Below are positions 47,586 to 56,614 of a stretch of DNA of 64,000 bases, one piece after another. Position 1 is the first letter of the stretch, and every line of letters starts with the position of its first letter. Source of the DNA: Streptomyces sp. HM190. GTDB taxonomy: Bacteria; Actinomycetota; Actinomycetes; Streptomycetales; Streptomycetaceae. Location: contig NZ_CP047318.1 of the NCBI RefSeq assembly GCF_009857135.1, positions 124,001-188,000 on the forward strand, read 5' to 3'. A program made the translations under genes and the position numbers. The notes under the pieces were generated by a model, which saw only the letters and a program-made list of their open reading frames with translations, ran no database searches and had not been told where the DNA came from.

Positions 47586-50243
47586 ATGCCCGCGTCGCCC
47601 GTGTCCCGGTCCGTGCGCACGCCTGGCCCGGTGGCCGGCCCGGTGGATGGTCCTCCGGCCGGACCGGCCGACGTGCCCCCGGGCGGCCGCGCCGGGCTCA
47701 CCGCCGGCTGCTGGGTGGTCGACGGCCCGCTCGATCCGGGGGTGCTGCGGGTCCGGGTCGCGGGCGGCGGCCAGGAGGTTCCGCTCACGGTGCTCGGCCC
47801 GGGGAGCGTCGGGACGGACCGTGAGGAGTGGGGCGAGCTGATCCGTGACGAGACGGCCGCCGCCGAGGCGGAGCCGGGCCCGGCCCGCGTGCTGCTGGCC
47901 CGGCTCGACGAGGAGCGGTCCCTGCTGGTGGTGGTCACCGAGGACGCCCTGCCCCCGGCGGTGGTGATGCGGTGGCTGCTGACGGACGACGCCCCGTTCC
48001 CGGCGGTCGGCACGGGGCCTGAAGGGCTGTCACGGGCCGCCGCCGGGCCGGCGGACGGGCAGTCCGGGGGCGAGCGGGGGCCGTCGGGTCTGCCGGGCGG
48101 CGGTGACCGGGCCTCCGGGTACGCGGAAACGGTACGGGTCCCGGCCGGGCAGGCCGCCGCGCGGCTGCGCTCCACCGGTGTACCCGTGGAGGCGTCGCTG
48201 GCCGTGGCCCTGACAGTGCTGCTGGTCCGCTGCGGCGGCGCGCCCGGTACGGGGATCGTCGTCGCGACCGACGCGCCCGTGGCGGTCACCCCGCGAGTGG
48301 CCGAGAGCGTGTCCGGGACGGTCGCACTGCGGGCGAGCGGGCACGCGCTCGCCTCGGGTGTCCCGGTCCACCCAGGGTTCCACGCGGCGCTCGCGGTGTC
48401 CCCGTGCGGAGTATCGGAGCCGGAACGGGTCGGCGCACACACCGCGTCGGCGGTCCGGCCGCCGGACGCGGTGGCCCACCACGGGCTGCTGGTCCTGCTG
48501 GAGGACGACCGGCTGCGGATGGACTACGACACAGGTCTGCACGAGGAAGGCGCCGTCGCCACGTTCGCTGCGCGGCTGCTCGCCGTCCTGGAGGAGCTGC
48601 TCGACGACCGCCCGGTGTATGGGATCGTCGCCGCCGGGGCGGCGGAGCGGGCCGCGCTCGCCGAGTGGTCGCGCGGTGCGGAGGCGGCTGTTCCCGCCGT
48701 TTGCCTGCACACGCTGGTCGAGGAGCGCGCCGCGCGGACCCCGGACGCGCCGGCCGTGCTGTGCGGGGGAACCGAACTGACCTATGGACGGCTGGACGAG
48801 GACGCCAACCGGGTGGCCCACCTGCTGCGTGCGGCCGGGGTCGGTCCCGGGGGGCTCGTGGCGCTGCTGACCGAGCGTGCGGCCTGGTCGGTGACCGCGA
48901 TGCTGGGCACCCTGAAGGCCGGTGCCGCCTACGTCCCGATCGAGCCGACGTATCCGCCCGAGCGCGTCCGGCGCATCCTCGACGACTCGGGCGCCGTGGT
49001 GCTGCTCACCGGTCGGGAGCCGGAGTACGCGGTGCCGGTGCCGGTGCTCGTGGGCGGGGAGGCGGCCGGGCTGCCCGGCACCGCGCTCGGCGTCCCGGTC
49101 ACCCCCGACGACCTGGCGTACGTCATCTACACCTCCGGTTCCACCGGGACGCCCAAGGGCATCGGCGTGCACCACCGCGCGATCGTGGCGTCCACGGCGG
49201 CCCGGGCGGTGGCCGGTCCGCCGCCCGGCCGGGATCTGGTGCTGCCGCCGCTGTGCTTCGACGGGGCGGCGGGCGGCATGTTCTGGGCGCTGACCTCCGG
49301 GGGCGCGGTGGTACTGCCCACCGAGCGCGAGGCGCACGACCCGATGGCTCTGCGGAAGCTGCTGGAGTCCGCGGCCGTCACCCATGTCCACGCCGTGCCC
49401 TCGCACTACCGGATCGTGCTCCAGGTCGCGGGCCGGGAGGCGCTCGGCCGGCTCGCGATGGTGGCCGTGGGCGGGGAGCGGCTCGGCCCGGAAATCGTCG
49501 CCGAGCATCTGCGGCTGTGCCCACAGGCTCCGCTGTTCAACGACTACGGGCCGACCGAGTGCGCGGTGTGGGCCACCACGCAGCGCTGCGGTCCGGCGGA
49601 GGCGGCCGGCGCGGGCATCCCGATCGGGCGTCCGGTGCCCGGATACCAGGCGCACGTGCTCGACGGCGGGCTGCGGCAGGTCCCACCCGGGGTGCCGGGC
49701 GAGATCTGGCTCGGTGGGCCGGGGGTCGCCCGCGGCTACCAAGGCCGTGCGGCGCTGACGGCCGAGCGGTTCCTGCCCGATCCGTTCCGGCCCGGCGGGC
49801 GGCTGTACCGGACGGGGGACCGCGGGCTGTGGGGGCAGGACGGCCGGCTGCGCATCCTGGGCCGGGTGGACCACCAGGTGAAGGTGCGCGGCTTCCGGAT
49901 CGAGCTGGGTGAGGTCGAGGCGGCGGTCCGCAGACATCCGGCCGTCAGCGAGTGCGCGGTGCTGCTGCGGCAGGAGGGGCCTGCTGAACAACTCGTCGCT
50001 TTCGTGGTGTTGGGAGCCCGTGCGACCGTCCCGGATCTGCAGCGGAAAATCGCAGAGTCGGTACCGGAGCAGATGCGCCCCCACCACATCGCCATAGTGG
50101 AGCGCCTTCCGCGAACACCGGGCGGAAAGGTGGACGCCTCGGCTCTTCGCACCATGTCTGTTCCCAGCCGAACAGGCACGACCGACACCCGAACAGGCAC
50201 GACCGACGCCCGAACGGGCATGACCGACAGCCGTTTCCCTTAA
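47586..50243 (+). CDS. NRPS C*-A protein without carrier domain
   Basis: An 885-residue protein. Residues 35 to about 350 look like a shrunken C domain, mainly its C-terminal half (LLVLLEDDRLRMDYDTGLHE); no HHxxxDG exists. Residues 370-860 are a complete A domain: YTSGSTGTPKG, YGPTE, GRLYRTGDRG and PGGKVD with the catalytic Lys; specificity residues D-G-G-H-A-G-D-V-W. No T-domain Ser motif follows; the protein ends in a tandem repeat tail. It must load a carrier on another protein, and the C-A*-T NRPS with the dead A domain is the natural partner. From the neighbouring desaturase, dehydroarginine is the likely substrate. Confidence 0.85.
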   Translation: MPASPVSRSVRTPGPVAGPVDGPPAGPADVPPGGRAGLTAGCWVVDGPLDPGVLRVRVAGGGQEVPLTVLGPGSVGTDREEWGELIRDETAAAEAEPGPARVLLARLDEERSLLVVVTEDALPPAVVMRWLLTDDAPFPAVGTGPEGLSRAAAGPADGQSGGERGPSGLPGGGDRASGYAETVRVPAGQAAARLRSTGVPVEASLAVALTVLLVRCGGAPGTGIVVATDAPVAVTPRVAESVSGTVALRASGHALASGVPVHPGFHAALAVSPCGVSEPERVGAHTASAVRPPDAVAHHGLLVLLEDDRLRMDYDTGLHEEGAVATFAARLLAVLEELLDDRPVYGIVAAGAAERAALAEWSRGAEAAVPAVCLHTLVEERAARTPDAPAVLCGGTELTYGRLDEDANRVAHLLRAAGVGPGGLVALLTERAAWSVTAMLGTLKAGAAYVPIEPTYPPERVRRILDDSGAVVLLTGREPEYAVPVPVLVGGEAAGLPGTALGVPVTPDDLAYVIYTSGSTGTPKGIGVHHRAIVASTAARAVAGPPPGRDLVLPPLCFDGAAGGMFWALTSGGAVVLPTEREAHDPMALRKLLESAAVTHVHAVPSHYRIVLQVAGREALGRLAMVAVGGERLGPEIVAEHLRLCPQAPLFNDYGPTECAVWATTQRCGPAEAAGAGIPIGRPVPGYQAHVLDGGLRQVPPGVPGEIWLGGPGVARGYQGRAALTAERFLPDPFRPGGRLYRTGDRGLWGQDGRLRILGRVDHQVKVRGFRIELGEVEAAVRRHPAVSECAVLLRQEGPAEQLVAFVVLGARATVPDLQRKIAESVPEQMRPHHIAIVERLPRTPGGKVDASALRTMSVPSRTGTTDTRTGTTDARTGMTDSRFP
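50168..50230 (+). repeat. Three tandem 21-bp repeats at the 3' end of the A-protein gene
   Basis: Three units beginning ccgaacaggcacgaccgac (the third with two changes) encode R-T-G-T-T-D-T / R-T-G-T-T-D-A / R-T-G-M-T-D-S. They form the protein's C-terminal tail, where a carrier domain would normally start. Confidence 0.9.
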
Positions 50244-50416
50244 ACCGTTCTGTTCCAGCCATTCCCCCTCTCTCATGGCGCACACCGATCTCTTGCACCG
50301 CTGCCGGAAAGACTCGGTCAAGGTAACCCCACAATGGCGTTCGATTTGGGTATGGACATGCCAAGTGGAGTTCTGTAGAGTTCCCCGTTGGCTGCGATAA
50401 GTCCGTCACCTGGAGG
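50244..50416 (+). promoter_or_regulatory. Promoter region of the SARP regulator gene
   Basis: A 173-bp gap, AT-richer than its surroundings, between the A-protein gene and the regulator gene. It presumably holds the regulator's promoter. No clear -35/-10 pair or SARP-type repeat was identified. Confidence 0.4.
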
Positions 50417-52411
50417 ATGATCTTGCCGTTCCACAATGGTTTTTCATCTCTCGAAACAGGTCGTCCGAGCGAGGGGAACAACGGCAATGTCCGCGATGTT
50501 TTCTTTCGCATTCTCGGGCCATTAGAAGCAGCTGTCCACGGTAAGCCGATTCGCGTGGGCCGAAATCGCCAGTTGACTGTTCTGGCAGCGTTACTGCTCA
50601 ATGCGAACCGCGTCGTCCCGGTGAATTCACTCATCGACGCCGTATGGCGTTCCACGCCGCCCGCCACGGCGGACAAGCAGATCCAGACCTGCGTCTGGCG
50701 GCTGCGGAACGCATTCGCCGCAGCGGGTGCGCCGGTCGACCTGATAGAGACCGAACAGGGCGGCTACCGCATACGGCTCGACGAGGAGGATCTCGACGCA
50801 CACGCGTTCGAAAAAGCTGTGCGCCGGGCCCGGGAGCTGACCGCTGCCGGCGACCTGGAGTCCGCTTCCGCCGAATACCAGCGGGCGCTCGCCTTCTACC
50901 GGGGCCAGCCGCTCGCCGACATCTCCGGGCCGCTGACCTACGCGGTGGCCGCGCACTGGGAGGAACGCCGCTTCTCCGTCCTCGAGGAATGGCTTGACAT
51001 CGGGCTGACCCTCGGCCGGCACGCGGAACTCATCAGCGAGCTCAAGCCATTGGTCGCCGAATATCCGATGCGCGAGCGGCTGTGCGCCCAGTTGATGACC
51101 GCGCTGTATCAGTCCCAGCGTCGTGCGGAGGCGCTGGCCGTCTACCGCAACAGCCGCCTGGCACAGATCAAGAATCTCGGGCTGGAGCCGAGCACGGGAC
51201 TTCAGGAACTGCACCAGAAGATCCTGGCCAGCGAGCCGATCGCCCCGCCGCCCGCCGTCGTGGCGCACCGGCCCTGGCCGGGCGCCAAGGTGCCGGCTCA
51301 ACTGCCGCCCCGTATCAAGGACTTCACCGGACGGCGCGACCTGCTCCAGCGCATCACCTCGGACCTGCGCGCGGGCGGCGAACCACGCGTGGTGGCACTG
51401 GCGGGATGCGGCGGCACCGGCAAGACCGCCCTCGCGATCCACGCGGGTCTCGCCCTCCAGCAGCACTTCCCCGACGGCCAGCTCTACGCCGACCTGCGCG
51501 GGCACACCGACCCCGTGCACCCGCAGGAGGTTCTGAACGGCTTCCTCGACGCGTTCGGGGTGCCGGAACAGCGTATCCCCGCGGGTCTCGCCGCCCGTGC
51601 CGCGCTGTTCCGCAGCATCACCGCCAGCAAACGGCTGCTGATCGTCCTGGACGACGTGGCGGAGTCCACGCGTTACGAGGCCCTGCTGCCCAGCGGCGAG
51701 AGCGCGGTCCTGTGCACCGGCCGGGCCAGTCTGCTGAAGATCCCCGGCCTGACCGAGTACCGCGTCGACGGGCTGCCCACCGACGAGGCACTGGACCTGC
51801 TCGCCTCCCTGGCGGGCATGGAGCGCGTCTTCGCCGAGGTCGACAGCGCCCGGCGGATCGTGCAGCTCTGCGGACACCTGCCGCTCGCCATCCGGGCCGC
51901 CGGAGCGCGGCTGCGGGCCCGCCCCCACTGCACCCTGCGCAGCTTCACCGACCGCCTGGCGACGCGGCAGGACCGGATCGCCGAACTCTCCATCGGCTCG
52001 CTGGACATGGGGGCGCGGCTCGACTCGACCGTGGAACAGCTGTCGCCGCTCGCCTACCGGTTGTGGCTGCGGCTCAGCATGTGCGACCTGGACGCCGTCC
52101 CCGAGTGGATGGCCTCCGCCGTCTCCGACCGCCCCGGCGAGGACACCCAGCGACTGCTGGACACCCTGGTCAACGCCCACTTGCTCACGGTCACCCAGGA
52201 CCGGGCACCGGACGGCCCCTTCTACTCGTTCAACCCGCTGGTGCGCGATCACGCCCGGCAACGCGCCGCGACGGAGCTCGGAGCCCTCGCCGGACAGGAC
52301 GTGGTGGACCGCATCACGCTCGCCCCTTCCGGGCGGGAGGGCGCGGCCGGGGTGTCCGGCGCATTCCAGCCGGACGAGGAGTGCTCGGTCTATGGCACTC
52401 AGGCGGTATGA
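50417..52411 (+). CDS. SARP/AfsR-type pathway regulator with NB-ARC domain; TTA codon
   Basis: A 664-residue regulator. Residues 28-110 form an OmpR-like winged helix (RILGPLEAAVHGKPIRVGRN, LIDAVWRSTPP). Residues 110-255 are the bacterial transcriptional activation domain. From about 300 an NB-ARC ATPase follows, with Walker A ALAGCGGTGKTALA and LLIVLDDVAES. Leu59 is encoded by TTA (50591-50593), so translation should depend on the bldA tRNA. GGAGG abuts the ATG at 50417, so the in-frame TTG at 50423 (6 nt after GGAGG) may be the true start. It is the obvious pathway activator. Overlaps the peptidase gene by 20 bp. Confidence 0.88.
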   Translation: MILPFHNGFSSLETGRPSEGNNGNVRDVFFRILGPLEAAVHGKPIRVGRNRQLTVLAALLLNANRVVPVNSLIDAVWRSTPPATADKQIQTCVWRLRNAFAAAGAPVDLIETEQGGYRIRLDEEDLDAHAFEKAVRRARELTAAGDLESASAEYQRALAFYRGQPLADISGPLTYAVAAHWEERRFSVLEEWLDIGLTLGRHAELISELKPLVAEYPMRERLCAQLMTALYQSQRRAEALAVYRNSRLAQIKNLGLEPSTGLQELHQKILASEPIAPPPAVVAHRPWPGAKVPAQLPPRIKDFTGRRDLLQRITSDLRAGGEPRVVALAGCGGTGKTALAIHAGLALQQHFPDGQLYADLRGHTDPVHPQEVLNGFLDAFGVPEQRIPAGLAARAALFRSITASKRLLIVLDDVAESTRYEALLPSGESAVLCTGRASLLKIPGLTEYRVDGLPTDEALDLLASLAGMERVFAEVDSARRIVQLCGHLPLAIRAAGARLRARPHCTLRSFTDRLATRQDRIAELSIGSLDMGARLDSTVEQLSPLAYRLWLRLSMCDLDAVPEWMASAVSDRPGEDTQRLLDTLVNAHLLTVTQDRAPDGPFYSFNPLVRDHARQRAATELGALAGQDVVDRITLAPSGREGAAGVSGAFQPDEECSVYGTQAV

Positions 52412-54845
52412 CGGCGAGGCTGGCGGCTCCCGCCCCGAGAACCGGAACGGGTCCACGCCGGCCCGCGTGAGCGATCCCCGCCCTGGTGAGGGAGCCCACG
52501 GCAGCCCCGGCCACCCCCGCCCCGGCCAGGCCGGTCCGGAAGGGACGAGGCGCACCACCGGTGGGCGCTGGGTCTTCCCGGCGGCCGTCGCCGTGTTCGC
52601 CGCGCTGTGTCTCTCCCTGGTCGCCTGGAACAGCAGGATGCCCGCCGCCCGGGGGCCGGACGCGCCAGCCGACACCTTCTCGGCGGGCCGCGCCGCCGCG
52701 CACGTACGGGAGATCGCCACCGCCCCCCGGCCCAGCGGCTCCGCCGCGCACACCCGGGCCCGTGAGTACATCGTCCGCACCCTCACCGCGCTGGGCCTCG
52801 ACACCCGGGTGCACACCGGGGCGGCGGCGTCCCACCGTCCCGGTCTGTCCCCCATCGGCGCCGACTCCCGCTACGCCGACCTGCGGCTGCAGAACGTGGT
52901 CGCCCGCGTCCCCGGAACCGCGAGCACCCGGCCGGTCGCGCTGGTCACCCACTACGACTCCACAGAAGCGGGGCCCGGCACCAATGACGCCGGTGTCCCG
53001 GTGTCGGTGCTGCTGGAGACGGCGCGCGCGATGCGGGAGGGGCCGCCCCCGCGCAACGACGTCCTCTTCGTGTTCACCGACGCCGAGGAGAGCGGACTGC
53101 TCGGCGCGCAGGCCCTGGTGGCCGGACCGGGGACGCTGCCGCCCGACACGGTGGTCCTCAACTTCGAGGCCAGAGGCAGCAAGGGTCCGAGTCTGATGTT
53201 CGAGACAGGACCGGACGCCGGCTGGCTGGTGCGCACCCTGGCCGAGTCGGCGCCGGACGCACGGGCCGACTCGCTGCTGGACGCCGCGTACCGTTACATG
53301 CCCAACCTCACCGACTTCACCGTGTTCCAGGAAGCCGGGCACCAAGGCCTGAACCTGGCCTATCTCGACGGCTACACCCACTACCACGGCACCGGTGACA
53401 CCCCGGACCGGGTGGACCCGGCCACCGTCCAGCACCAAGGAGAGCAGGCCCTCGGTCTGGCCCGCGCACTCGCCTGGGCCGACCTGACGCACACCCCGGC
53501 CGGGGACTCTGCGTACTTCCGGGCGGGCGGATGGTTCGTCTCCTACCCGCTGGGCGCGGCGCTGCCCGCCGCGCTGGCTACGGTCGGGCTCGGCCTGGCG
53601 CTGCTGCTGGGGCTCCGGGCGCGCGGCGCGCTTACCGTGGGTGCCGTCCTGCGGGGGTTCGCCGTCGCCCTCGGGCAGCTGGTGCTCGCCGCCGGGGCCG
53701 CGTTCGGCCTGGCGCCCCTGGTCGCGTCGGGACACCCCGAGTTCGCCCACTACCACGACATCGGTGGTCACGGCCCGGCCCTGGTCGGGTTCCTGTCGCT
53801 GGCCCTGGCCGTCGGCTGCGCGCTCGCGCTGATCGCCAAGCGGTGGGCGGGCGCCCGGGCGCAGGTGGCGGGGGCCTTGCTGCTGTGGATCGTCCTGTCC
53901 GTCGTGTCGGCGGTGCTGCTGCCCGGCGGCAGCCATGTGTTCGTCTGGCCGACACTGGGGCTGCTCTCCGCGGCCGCTGTGCTCACCTCGCGGGCCGGGG
54001 AAACGGCGGGGGGCCGGGTGCTGGCCGCCGCCCTGGGCACGGTGCCGGCCGCCCTGCTGGTGTTCCCGCTCGTGCCGCTGCTCACGAACGCTCTGGGCCT
54101 GGGCCTTGTGGCCGCGCCGGTGGCCGTGGCAGCGCTGCTCACGGCGCTGCTGCCGGGGGTGCTGCCGGTCCTGCCCCGGCTGCTGCCGGTGACCGCCGCC
54201 GTGGTCGCGACGGCCGTGCTGGCGGGGGCCGCGCTGCTGCCCCGGGAACCCGAGAACCCGGTACGGGCCGACCTTCTGTACCTGTGGGACGCGGACCGGC
54301 GTACGGGCCACTGGATCAGCGGGGTCCCGGCGGACGACTGGAGCGACGACTTCCTGCCTGCGGACGCCGAGCGCGGCTCGGTGGCGGATCTCTGGCCGGG
54401 CTGGCGGGTGCCGGTCCGGCGGGGCCCGGCCGAGGCGTACCCGCTGCCCGGCCCCCGGGTCACCACAAGGGTCCTCGCGGACACGGCGGACGGCGGACGG
54501 CGGGTCCGGGTGACGGCGGCGTCCAGGCGGGGCGCCGACCACCTGGTGGTTCTCGTCAGCGGGACCGCCGTCCGCGGCTGGTCCCTGTCCGGGGTGCCCG
54601 GGCAGTACGCCGACGACCCGGCCGGTGACGCCCCGTGGGAGCTGTGGATCCGTCATGTACCGGCGCGGGGCGCGGAACTGGAACTGGAGCTGGGTGCGGG
54701 GCCGGCGACGGTCCGGGTCATCGACCGCACCCAAGGCCTGCCGGGGCCGGCGGCCGACCGATTGGACGGCACACGGCCGCCCGCGCTCGGGGTCGCCTCA
54801 CTCGGAGAAGCCTCCCTGGCCGCCACCACCCGGACGCTGGAGTGA
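52392..54845 (+). CDS. Membrane-bound M28 peptidase, leader-removing (SfmE/NapG-like)
   Basis: An 817-residue protein. A signal-anchor helix at about 60-80 is followed by an extracytoplasmic M28 zinc aminopeptidase domain: LVTHYDSTEAGPGTNDAG, FVFTDAEESGLLGAQ and HGTGDTPDRVD. Then come about nine hydrophobic helices (residues 380-610) and a C-terminal soluble domain. This layout is the same as the peptidases in THIQ clusters that cleave the N-acyl-peptide leader from the assembled scaffold at or outside the membrane. It fits with the FAAL and triple-module NRPS. The start at 52392 overlaps the regulator gene; a GTG at 52468 is an alternative. Confidence 0.84.
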   Translation: MALRRYDGEAGGSRPENRNGSTPARVSDPRPGEGAHGSPGHPRPGQAGPEGTRRTTGGRWVFPAAVAVFAALCLSLVAWNSRMPAARGPDAPADTFSAGRAAAHVREIATAPRPSGSAAHTRAREYIVRTLTALGLDTRVHTGAAASHRPGLSPIGADSRYADLRLQNVVARVPGTASTRPVALVTHYDSTEAGPGTNDAGVPVSVLLETARAMREGPPPRNDVLFVFTDAEESGLLGAQALVAGPGTLPPDTVVLNFEARGSKGPSLMFETGPDAGWLVRTLAESAPDARADSLLDAAYRYMPNLTDFTVFQEAGHQGLNLAYLDGYTHYHGTGDTPDRVDPATVQHQGEQALGLARALAWADLTHTPAGDSAYFRAGGWFVSYPLGAALPAALATVGLGLALLLGLRARGALTVGAVLRGFAVALGQLVLAAGAAFGLAPLVASGHPEFAHYHDIGGHGPALVGFLSLALAVGCALALIAKRWAGARAQVAGALLLWIVLSVVSAVLLPGGSHVFVWPTLGLLSAAAVLTSRAGETAGGRVLAAALGTVPAALLVFPLVPLLTNALGLGLVAAPVAVAALLTALLPGVLPVLPRLLPVTAAVVATAVLAGAALLPREPENPVRADLLYLWDADRRTGHWISGVPADDWSDDFLPADAERGSVADLWPGWRVPVRRGPAEAYPLPGPRVTTRVLADTADGGRRVRVTAASRRGADHLVVLVSGTAVRGWSLSGVPGQYADDPAGDAPWELWIRHVPARGAELELELGAGPATVRVIDRTQGLPGPAADRLDGTRPPALGVASLGEASLAATTRTLE

Positions 54846-54890
54846 GGTGGTGCGTGACGCCGTACGGCGGAGAGTCGTGCGGGACATGCG

Positions 54891-54923
54891 ACCGGGGGTG
54901 GCGCGTTCAGCGCCACCCCCGGT
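54891..54923. terminator. Terminator between converging peptidase and lipoprotein genes
   Basis: A perfect 14-bp stem accgggggtggcgc / gcgccacccccggt with a 5-nt loop, 45 bp after the peptidase stop and 14 bp before the lipoprotein stop. Serves both strands. Confidence 0.8.
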
Positions 54924-54937
54924 CCCCTTCGGTCGGG

Positions 54938-55450
54938 TCAGGCGGACGCGGAGGCCGACGGCTGCGGGGCGAGCCCGTCGGCCACCTTCGCCGTCGCCTT
55001 CTTCAGTGAGGTGCACACCTGCGGGGTCATCGCCGTGGTCCGGCCGAGCCGCAGTTCCACGGTGCTCTTCTCCCCCGCGTCCAGGAAGATCTTGCAGACG
55101 CCGTCCAGCGAACCCATCAGCATGACGGCGTCGTGCTCGCCGAAGCGCATCGTGCTCCGTTTGCCCTGCCCGGTGGCCGTGTCCTGCAGCGGCCGGTCCC
55201 GCAGCAGCACGGTGAGGGTGCCGAACTCGTGGCTGTGTGCGGTACAGCCTTCCCCGGACAGCTGGCTCACCGAGGGCTCCCCTAGGCCGAACTCGACGGC
55301 CAGCGGCCGCAGCACCTTGCAGGCGGGGGTGTCGGCCGCGTCGGAGGCGCGCACGGCCGAGTCGGGTTCGGCCCCGCAGGACACCAGCCCGAGGCAGGCG
55401 CAGACCAGCGCGGCTGCCGTCCAGGCGCGCCGGGCGGGTTGACGGCTCAT
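54938..55450 (-). CDS. Secreted lipoprotein, DUF3558-like
   Basis: A 170-residue protein with a lipoprotein signal (AALVCACLGLVSC; lipobox LVSC, Cys25). A mature part carries paired cysteines (ACKVLRPL, EGCTAHSH, GVCKIFL, QVCTSL), typical of actinobacterial DUF3558-type lipoproteins of unknown role. It ends with a Pro/Ser/Ala tail. Same strand as the KASIII gene upstream (64-bp gap), so it is probably co-transcribed with the starter-unit genes. Function unknown; the link to the cluster may be only positional. Confidence 0.7.
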   Translation of the reverse strand: MSRQPARRAWTAAALVCACLGLVSCGAEPDSAVRASDAADTPACKVLRPLAVEFGLGEPSVSQLSGEGCTAHSHEFGTLTVLLRDRPLQDTATGQGKRSTMRFGEHDAVMLMGSLDGVCKIFLDAGEKSTVELRLGRTTAMTPQVCTSLKKATAKVADGLAPQPSASASA

Positions 55451-55514
55451 AGCGTGTCACTCCGATCTGTTCGGTGGCGGAAGAGGGCTCCCCGGACAGG
55501 GCCGGGCCGGCTGG

Positions 55515-56519
55515 TCAGCACTGGAGGATCGCGCACGCCCAGTGCATGCCCCGGCCGTTGGTCGCGAGGGCCACGAGGTCCCCGGGCGACAGCTTCCCGG
55601 CCTCGTACGTGCGGGCGAGGGAGAACAGGTGGTCGGCGGCGCCGAAGTGCCCGTGCTGGCGTGCCAGTCGGGTGTTGGTGCGCTCCAGCGGTACCCCGAT
55701 CAGTTCCGCCTGCGCCGCCAGGACCCGGGCGTTGTCGTTGAGCAGCAGGAGCCAGGCCAGGTCCTCCTCGGCGCATCCGGCCTGACGGCAGGCCCGGTGC
55801 ACGGCGCGCGCGGTGCGGTCGTCGATCTCCTCGGCGTAGGCGGCCAGTCGCTCCGCGTCGTGCTGGAAGTGTTCGACCACGTCCCAGGAGTCCCGTACGC
55901 AGGGTGTCTCGGCGCCGGGCACGAAGGGCTGCCTGGCGCCGCCGACGTCCATCCGGAAGAAGTCGGCGTACCGGCCGTCGGTCTCCGCGTACGAGGCCCG
56001 CCAGCGCAGGGTGGGCGCGTCGCGTACGGCGAGCGCGGCGGCGGCCCCGTCGGAGAACAGCAGCGAGTGGGTGTCCAGCCGGTTCCAGTACGCCTCGACG
56101 GTACGGTTGGCGCCGACGACCAGGGCCGTGCCGTAGCCGGGATGGGTGGCGAAGCGTCCCGCGACGGTGTCGAAGGCGGTGACCCCGCCCGCGCAGCCCT
56201 GGTCGACGAGGACCGCCTCGGCCCGGCTCAGGCCGAGTTCCCACTGGACCCGGGCCGCCGCGTCCCAGTACAGATGGTCGGCGAGGTCGGTGAGGGCGAG
56301 GACGAGCAGGTCCACCTCGCGTGGGTTCACCCCCGCCAGGGCCCGCCGCCCGGCCTCGACGGCGAGGTCGGTGACGCTGGTGCCGGGCTCGGCCCGGTGG
56401 ATGCAGTCGTATCCGTATCCGAGGACGCGCTCGACGTCCTCGGTGTAATCGGCCACCACGTCCTTGACGGCGGTCTCCTCGCCGAGTGCCGTGCCGAAGG
56501 CGGTCAACCCGTACGCCAC
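55515..56519 (-). CDS. KASIII-like acyltransferase with altered active site (NapE-like)
   Basis: A 334-residue thiolase-fold protein. The nucleophile Cys109 is kept (DQGCAGGVTAFD). However, the FabH H-Q-A-N block reads L-N-D-N-A-R-V, losing the catalytic His, and the G-N-T block reads HGHFGAAD, losing the Asn. Such changes are known in KASIII homologues that transfer acyl groups instead of carrying out decarboxylative condensation. GTG 56519 has AGGAG upstream. Together with the following PDH-like genes and ACP it corresponds to the four-gene set that loads a two-carbon hydroxyethyl/glycolyl unit in naphthyridinomycin (NapB-E). Confidence 0.8.
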   Translation of the reverse strand: MAYGLTAFGTALGEETAVKDVVADYTEDVERVLGYGYDCIHRAEPGTSVTDLAVEAGRRALAGVNPREVDLLVLALTDLADHLYWDAAARVQWELGLSRAEAVLVDQGCAGGVTAFDTVAGRFATHPGYGTALVVGANRTVEAYWNRLDTHSLLFSDGAAAALAVRDAPTLRWRASYAETDGRYADFFRMDVGGARQPFVPGAETPCVRDSWDVVEHFQHDAERLAAYAEEIDDRTARAVHRACRQAGCAEEDLAWLLLLNDNARVLAAQAELIGVPLERTNTRLARQHGHFGAADHLFSLARTYEAGKLSPGDLVALATNGRGMHWACAILQC

Positions 56520-56614
56520 GAGAACTCCTCACTTGACTGCTCCGGCGGCCGCAGGGCCGCTGGAGTCTGACCGGTCCGGGCAGGGCTCTGCCACAGCGCC
56601 ACCACGTCACGTCC

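Noticed and set aside
50168..50230. Short tandem repeats as a CRISPR array
   Set aside because: Only three contiguous 21-bp units, no spacers, inside a reading frame.
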